A stretch of DNA of 16,775 bases from an uncultured Clostridia bacterium (GTDB taxonomy: Bacteria > Bacillota > Clostridia > Oscillospirales > Ruminococcaceae). Each line of letters starts with the position of its first letter. Positions within the stretch are counted from its first letter, which is position 1. The translations under genes were made by a program, and so were the position numbers. Shown here in pieces: positions 15,319 through 16,775 of this stretch. Location: NCBI GenBank assembly GCA_947632425.1, contig CANRPG010000020.1, positions 1-16,775 on the forward strand, in the 5' to 3' direction. Below the pieces are notes generated by a model. That model had not been told where the DNA came from. It did not search any database and was given only the letters and a program-made list of their open reading frames with translations.

Positions 15319-15347
15319 GGTTTTACTCATTTTGAGTGAAGCCGTTT
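15315..15347 (+). terminator. Intrinsic terminator of the exporter operon
   Basis: A 15-bp stem (15315-15329 pairing with 15333-15347, two G-U pairs) with a TTT loop, followed by a T-rich tail (TCTTCT). It is the strongest terminator in the window and lies 28 nt after the last gene of the cluster. Confidence 0.85.
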
Positions 15348-15359
15348 TCTTCTGCGGTT

Positions 15360-15386
15360 TAGAGTTAGAAGCAAGAGGCAAGATAT
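15360..15386 (+). repeat. Heptamer repeat array 2 (degenerate)
   Basis: TAGAGT (6 nt) followed by TAGAAGC, AAGAGGC and AAGATAT. It is preceded by TTCTGCGGTT, the same context that precedes the array at 15636-15656, so it is probably the remnant of a third, left-most copy of the repeat module. Confidence 0.6.
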
Positions 15387-15536
15387 GATAAAGGCAACGT
15401 TTGCGCATTGTAATATTTTGTGTATTATTTGCGCTTACGCGCCGCCTGCGGAGCTGTTCACCGCTTACATTTACATATTCTGACAATCATATACCACTGA
15501 GATCCACCCTCCCATAAGCCCCTCATAAGAGTAGTT
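15387..15536. other. Non-coding stretch left of repeat unit A
   Basis: No convincing open frame, promoter or terminator is seen. CAACGTTTGCGC at 15394-15405 resembles a stretch in units A and B after their first heptamer array, again suggesting a decayed third copy. Confidence 0.4.
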
Positions 15537-15552
15537 GGAAGAATATTCTGCC
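15537..15552. repeat. Palindrome copy A1
   Basis: GGAAGAATATTCTGCC, centred on the perfect 10-bp palindrome AGAATATTCT. It marks the left edge of unit A. The outer arms pair only at GG/CC. Confidence 0.7.
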
Positions 15553-15556
15553 CTGC

Positions 15557-15591
15557 TAGAGGCTAGAAGTGAGAAGTTAGAGGTTAGAAAT
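15557..15591 (+). repeat. Heptamer repeat array 3 (five units)
   Basis: TAGAGGC, TAGAAGT, GAGAAGT, TAGAGGT and TAGAAAT without interruption. Identical to the array at 16052-16086. Confidence 0.8.
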
Positions 15592-15635
15592 ATTTCTACA
15601 ACATTTGCGCCTGCTTTTCATTTCTGCGGTTTAAA

Positions 15636-15656
15636 TAGAAGCAAGAGGCAAGAACC
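15636..15656 (+). repeat. Heptamer repeat array 4 (three units)
   Basis: TAGAAGC, AAGAGGC and AAGAACC, preceded by CTGCGGTT as at arrays 2 and 6. Confidence 0.6.
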
Positions 15657-15722
15657 GCGCCCAGCAACTACAGCTACTCACCGCACATTCACACCCCAAA
15701 AACCAAGTCCCACCCTCATGCC

Positions 15723-15744
15723 ACTGGAAGAATATTCTGCCAGT
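15723..15744. repeat. Palindrome copy A2
   Basis: A 22-bp near-perfect inverted repeat: arms ACTGG and CCAGT around AGAATATTCT, with one A/G non-pair on each side of the core. The same element at 16225-16246 has GCTGG and CCAGC, a compensated base-pair change. Confidence 0.75.
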
Positions 15745-15755
15745 CGCCTTTCCCG

Positions 15756-15784
15756 TTGGGCGGTGTGCGGTAGGGAAATATAAT
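15756..15784 (+). promoter_or_regulatory. Promoter-like element in unit A
   Basis: TTGGGC (15756-15761), 17-nt spacer, TATAAT (15779-15784). The -10 box is perfect but the -35 box matches the consensus only at TTG. The element and its spacing are kept in unit B. It lies 18 nt before a terminator-like hairpin with no gene between. Confidence 0.5.
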
Positions 15785-15802
15785 TTCTCTGAAATCGAAC
15801 GA

Positions 15803-15831
15803 TCCCCCGGAAATGCCGTGTTTCCGAGGGA
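15803..15831 (+). terminator. Terminator-like hairpin in unit A
   Basis: Stem 15803-15813 pairing with 15821-15831 (one C-A mismatch), loop TGCCGTG, then ATTTATTTTC-type T-rich sequence. Oriented for plus-strand transcription. Confidence 0.6.
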
Positions 15832-15875
15832 TATTTATTTTCTTATTTACGCCACCGCGTGTTCAGTATTTTAGC

Positions 15876-15950
15876 CTATGATCGGCCATTTTCTATTTCT
15901 CCCAGCAGTCTTTCAAACACCTCATCAGCAGGGCGAGACATTCCTTTTCC
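15876..15950 (-). pseudogene. 3' fragment of a RelB/DinJ-type antitoxin gene
   Basis: On the minus strand these bases read GKGMSRPADEVFERLLGEIENGRS and stop. Residues K83-G103 of the intact antitoxin at 16380-16691 match except for two residues (LG in place of RR). The original TGA has changed to CGA, so the frame runs two codons further to TAG. The upstream 80% of the gene is absent, so this is a duplicated remnant with no start. Confidence 0.85.
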
Positions 15951-16031
15951 GGTACGCCGGCAAAGTGAAAAATACTTATAAAACAAACTATAAAATAACC
16001 CCACCCACTATCCGCCAAACAAGAGAACGTC
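15951..16031. other. Unique spacer between repeat units A and B
   Basis: AT-rich stretch with no match to either unit and no open frame or site that I can support. Similarity to the antitoxin gene ends at its left edge. Confidence 0.4.
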
Positions 16032-16047
16032 GGAAGAATATTCTGCC
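16032..16047. repeat. Palindrome copy B1
   Basis: GGAAGAATATTCTGCC, identical to copy A1 and at the left edge of unit B. Confidence 0.7.
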
Positions 16048-16051
16048 CTGC

Positions 16052-16086
16052 TAGAGGCTAGAAGTGAGAAGTTAGAGGTTAGAAAT
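16052..16086 (+). repeat. Heptamer repeat array 5 (five units)
   Basis: Identical five heptamers to array 3 (15557-15591). Confidence 0.8.
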
Positions 16087-16130
16087 TTCTATAACGCTTG
16101 CGCCAACTTGCCGTGCCTGCGGTTCAGATT

Positions 16131-16151
16131 CAGAGGCAAGAGGCAAGAAAC
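16131..16151 (+). repeat. Heptamer repeat array 6 (three units)
   Basis: CAGAGGC, AAGAGGC and AAGAAAC, preceded by CTGCGGTT. Confidence 0.6.
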
Positions 16152-16224
16152 GCCCCACAATCACAGCACACAGCCTCACTAAATACGCTCCACTCCCTAA
16201 AGTCATCACGTTTTCCAACACGCG

Positions 16225-16246
16225 GCTGGAAGAATATTCTGCCAGC
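16225..16246. repeat. Palindrome copy B2
   Basis: Arms GCTGG and CCAGC around AGAATATTCT, 22 bp. It differs from A2 by a compensated pair (A-T to G-C), so the pairing itself seems conserved. Confidence 0.75.
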
Positions 16247-16256
16247 TGTTTCTCTT

Positions 16257-16285
16257 TTGGGTGGTGTGTGGGAGAGAGCTATAAT
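16257..16285 (+). promoter_or_regulatory. Promoter-like element in unit B
   Basis: TTGGGT (16257-16262), 17-nt spacer, TATAAT (16280-16285). Spacer sequence differs from unit A but its length is the same. Confidence 0.5.
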
Positions 16286-16303
16286 TTCTCTGAAATCAAA
16301 CGA

Positions 16304-16332
16304 TCCCCCGGAAATGCCGCGTTTCCGAGGGA
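16304..16332 (+). terminator. Terminator-like hairpin in unit B
   Basis: Stem 16304-16314 pairing with 16322-16332 (one C-A mismatch), loop TGCCGCG, followed by CTTTTTCTT. The T-tract is better than in unit A and is on the plus strand. A second small hairpin (ACCGC/GCGGT, 16351-16364) follows. Confidence 0.65.
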
Positions 16333-16379
16333 CTTTTTCTTATTTACGCCACCGCGTGTGCGGTTATTTTAGCCTGTAA

Positions 16380-16691
16380 TCAGCCATTTTCTATTTCTCT
16401 CCGCAGTCTTTCAAACACCTCATCGGCAGGGCGAGACATTCCTTTTTTCGCCTGTTCATAGCCGACCGCCATTCTTGCGTTAAATTCTTCTTCGGTCATT
16501 TCATCACGGGCTTTCGGTACTCTTTGGGGTACAGATGGTCTGAACGGCAGACCGTCCCACAAGATTATCTCCCTGTAAAGCATATTGATGACCGTAGAAA
16601 CAGGCAGACCGAGCTTAGCCATTACAGCCTCCGCTTGTTCTTTTATCTCGGGTTCTACCCTTGCAGTAACATTAGCTGTCCTCGATGCCAT
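16380..16691 (-). CDS. RelB/DinJ family antitoxin, apparently without a toxin partner
   Basis: A 103-aa protein resembling RelB/DinJ antitoxins, which neutralise RelE/YafQ-type mRNA-cleaving toxins and repress their own operon. The N-terminal ribbon-helix-helix reads RTANVTARVEPEIKEQAE (strand about 5-11, helix about 14-26), then LGLPVSTVINMLYREII (helix about 30-44) and the family's DGLPF motif (46-50). The C-terminal part is charged and helical and would bind the toxin. The start is ATG at 16691: GAGGTGG lies 8 nt upstream, better than the in-frame GTG at 16703. The toxin normally follows downstream, but that side holds only repeats and a fragment of this gene's own 3' end. The partner may be lost or located elsewhere. 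Confidence 0.85.
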   Translation of the reverse strand: MASRTANVTARVEPEIKEQAEAVMAKLGLPVSTVINMLYREIILWDGLPFRPSVPQRVPKARDEMTEEEFNARMAVGYEQAKKGMSRPADEVFERLRREIENG

Positions 16692-16728
16692 AATACCGAC
16701 CACCTCGTATAATAAAGATGTATTCTAA

Positions 16729-16757
16729 TTGCCTTTTAAAGACAAATAGGATATAAT
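16729..16757 (+). promoter_or_regulatory. Outward-facing promoter at the right edge
   Basis: TTGCCT (16729-16734), 17-nt spacer, TATAAT (16752-16757) on the plus strand. It points out of the window, divergent from the antitoxin gene, and presumably serves a gene starting beyond base 16775. An antitoxin of this type could repress it because the intergenic region is shared, but no operator palindrome was identified. Confidence 0.6.
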
Positions 16758-16775
16758 ACAAGTATCGGATAGGGG

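Larger units (their letters stand above)
15537..15950 (+). repeat. Diverged repeat unit A
   Basis: About 414 bp matching unit B (16032-16448) in the same orientation. Order: palindrome, heptamer array, short heptamer array, variable stretch, palindrome, promoter-like pair, hairpin, then a 3' antitoxin-gene fragment. The first 55 bp (15537-15591) are identical to 16032-16086, and 15779-15831 matches 16280-16332 at 51 of 53 positions. The middle (about 15660-15720) is poorly conserved. Confidence 0.85.
16032..16448 (+). repeat. Diverged repeat unit B
   Basis: Right-hand copy of the module described for unit A, offset by 495-502 bp. Its right end overlaps the last 23 codons of the intact antitoxin gene, so the duplicated segment crossed the gene's 3' end. 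Confidence 0.85.

Noticed and set aside
15304..15486. 60-aa minus-strand open frame after the exporter operon
   Set aside because: It runs through the terminator hairpin and heptamers, with no start signal or recognisable domain.
15535..15783. 82-aa plus-strand open frame in repeat unit A
   Set aside because: It reads straight through the heptamers and both palindromes (EEYSA appears twice from the palindrome) and has no ribosome site.
15284..16151. CRISPR array
   Set aside because: The repeats are contiguous 7-mers without spacers, and no cas genes are present.
16098..16379. 93-aa plus-strand open frame in repeat unit B
   Set aside because: Composed of repeat-module sequence, in a different frame from the unit A frame, so the protein is not conserved between copies.
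16704..16760. Minus-strand promoter for the antitoxin gene
   Set aside because: TTGTCT is present near 16745 but only a poor -10 lies at the right distance; not strong enough to list.

Overview
The window looks like a chromosomal segment of a Gram-positive anaerobe of the class Clostridia, probably Oscillospirales/Ruminococcus-like. The signs are the rimP-nusA-ylxR-ylxQ-infB-rbfA gene order, strong GGAGG-type ribosome sites, middling GC content and a heavy preference for the ATA isoleucine codon. I recognised the genes by motif only, so the exact genus is an inference.

Layout. Bases 1-252 hold a repeat-rich upstream region, a clear promoter (TTGATT, 17-nt spacer, TATACT) and a leader hairpin that could act as an attenuator. 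Bases 253-10007 carry ten tightly packed plus-strand genes: rimP, nusA, ylxR, ylxQ, infB, rbfA, nrnA, truB, ribF and gltX. They cover ribosome maturation, transcription elongation/termination, translation initiation, nanoRNA turnover, tRNA pseudouridylation, flavin cofactor synthesis and tRNA-Glu charging. Several stops overlap the next start, which suggests coupled translation. Bases 10074-15286 carry a second plus-strand cluster: an ABC ATPase, an ABC-2 permease, a GldG-like membrane protein, a DUF4340 membrane-anchored protein and a small unknown protein, ending in a strong terminator. This is a GldA/GldF/GldG-type exporter cassette in a non-gliding lineage and its substrate is unknown.

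Bases 15287-16379 have no convincing gene. They hold heptamer repeat arrays (consensus about TAGARGT), four copies of an AGAATATTCT-centred palindrome, and a diverged tandem duplication of roughly 420 bp. Each copy contains a promoter-like element just upstream of a terminator-like hairpin. The left copy also carries a 3' fragment of the RelB/DinJ-type antitoxin gene that lies intact on the minus strand at 16380-16691. No toxin gene is visible. A good outward-facing promoter sits at the right edge.

The most striking observation is that NusA is 475 aa long and carries two tandem copies of its N-terminal RNA-polymerase-binding domain, where NusA normally has one. The second most interesting area is the duplicated promoter-hairpin/palindrome/heptamer module next to the orphan antitoxin.
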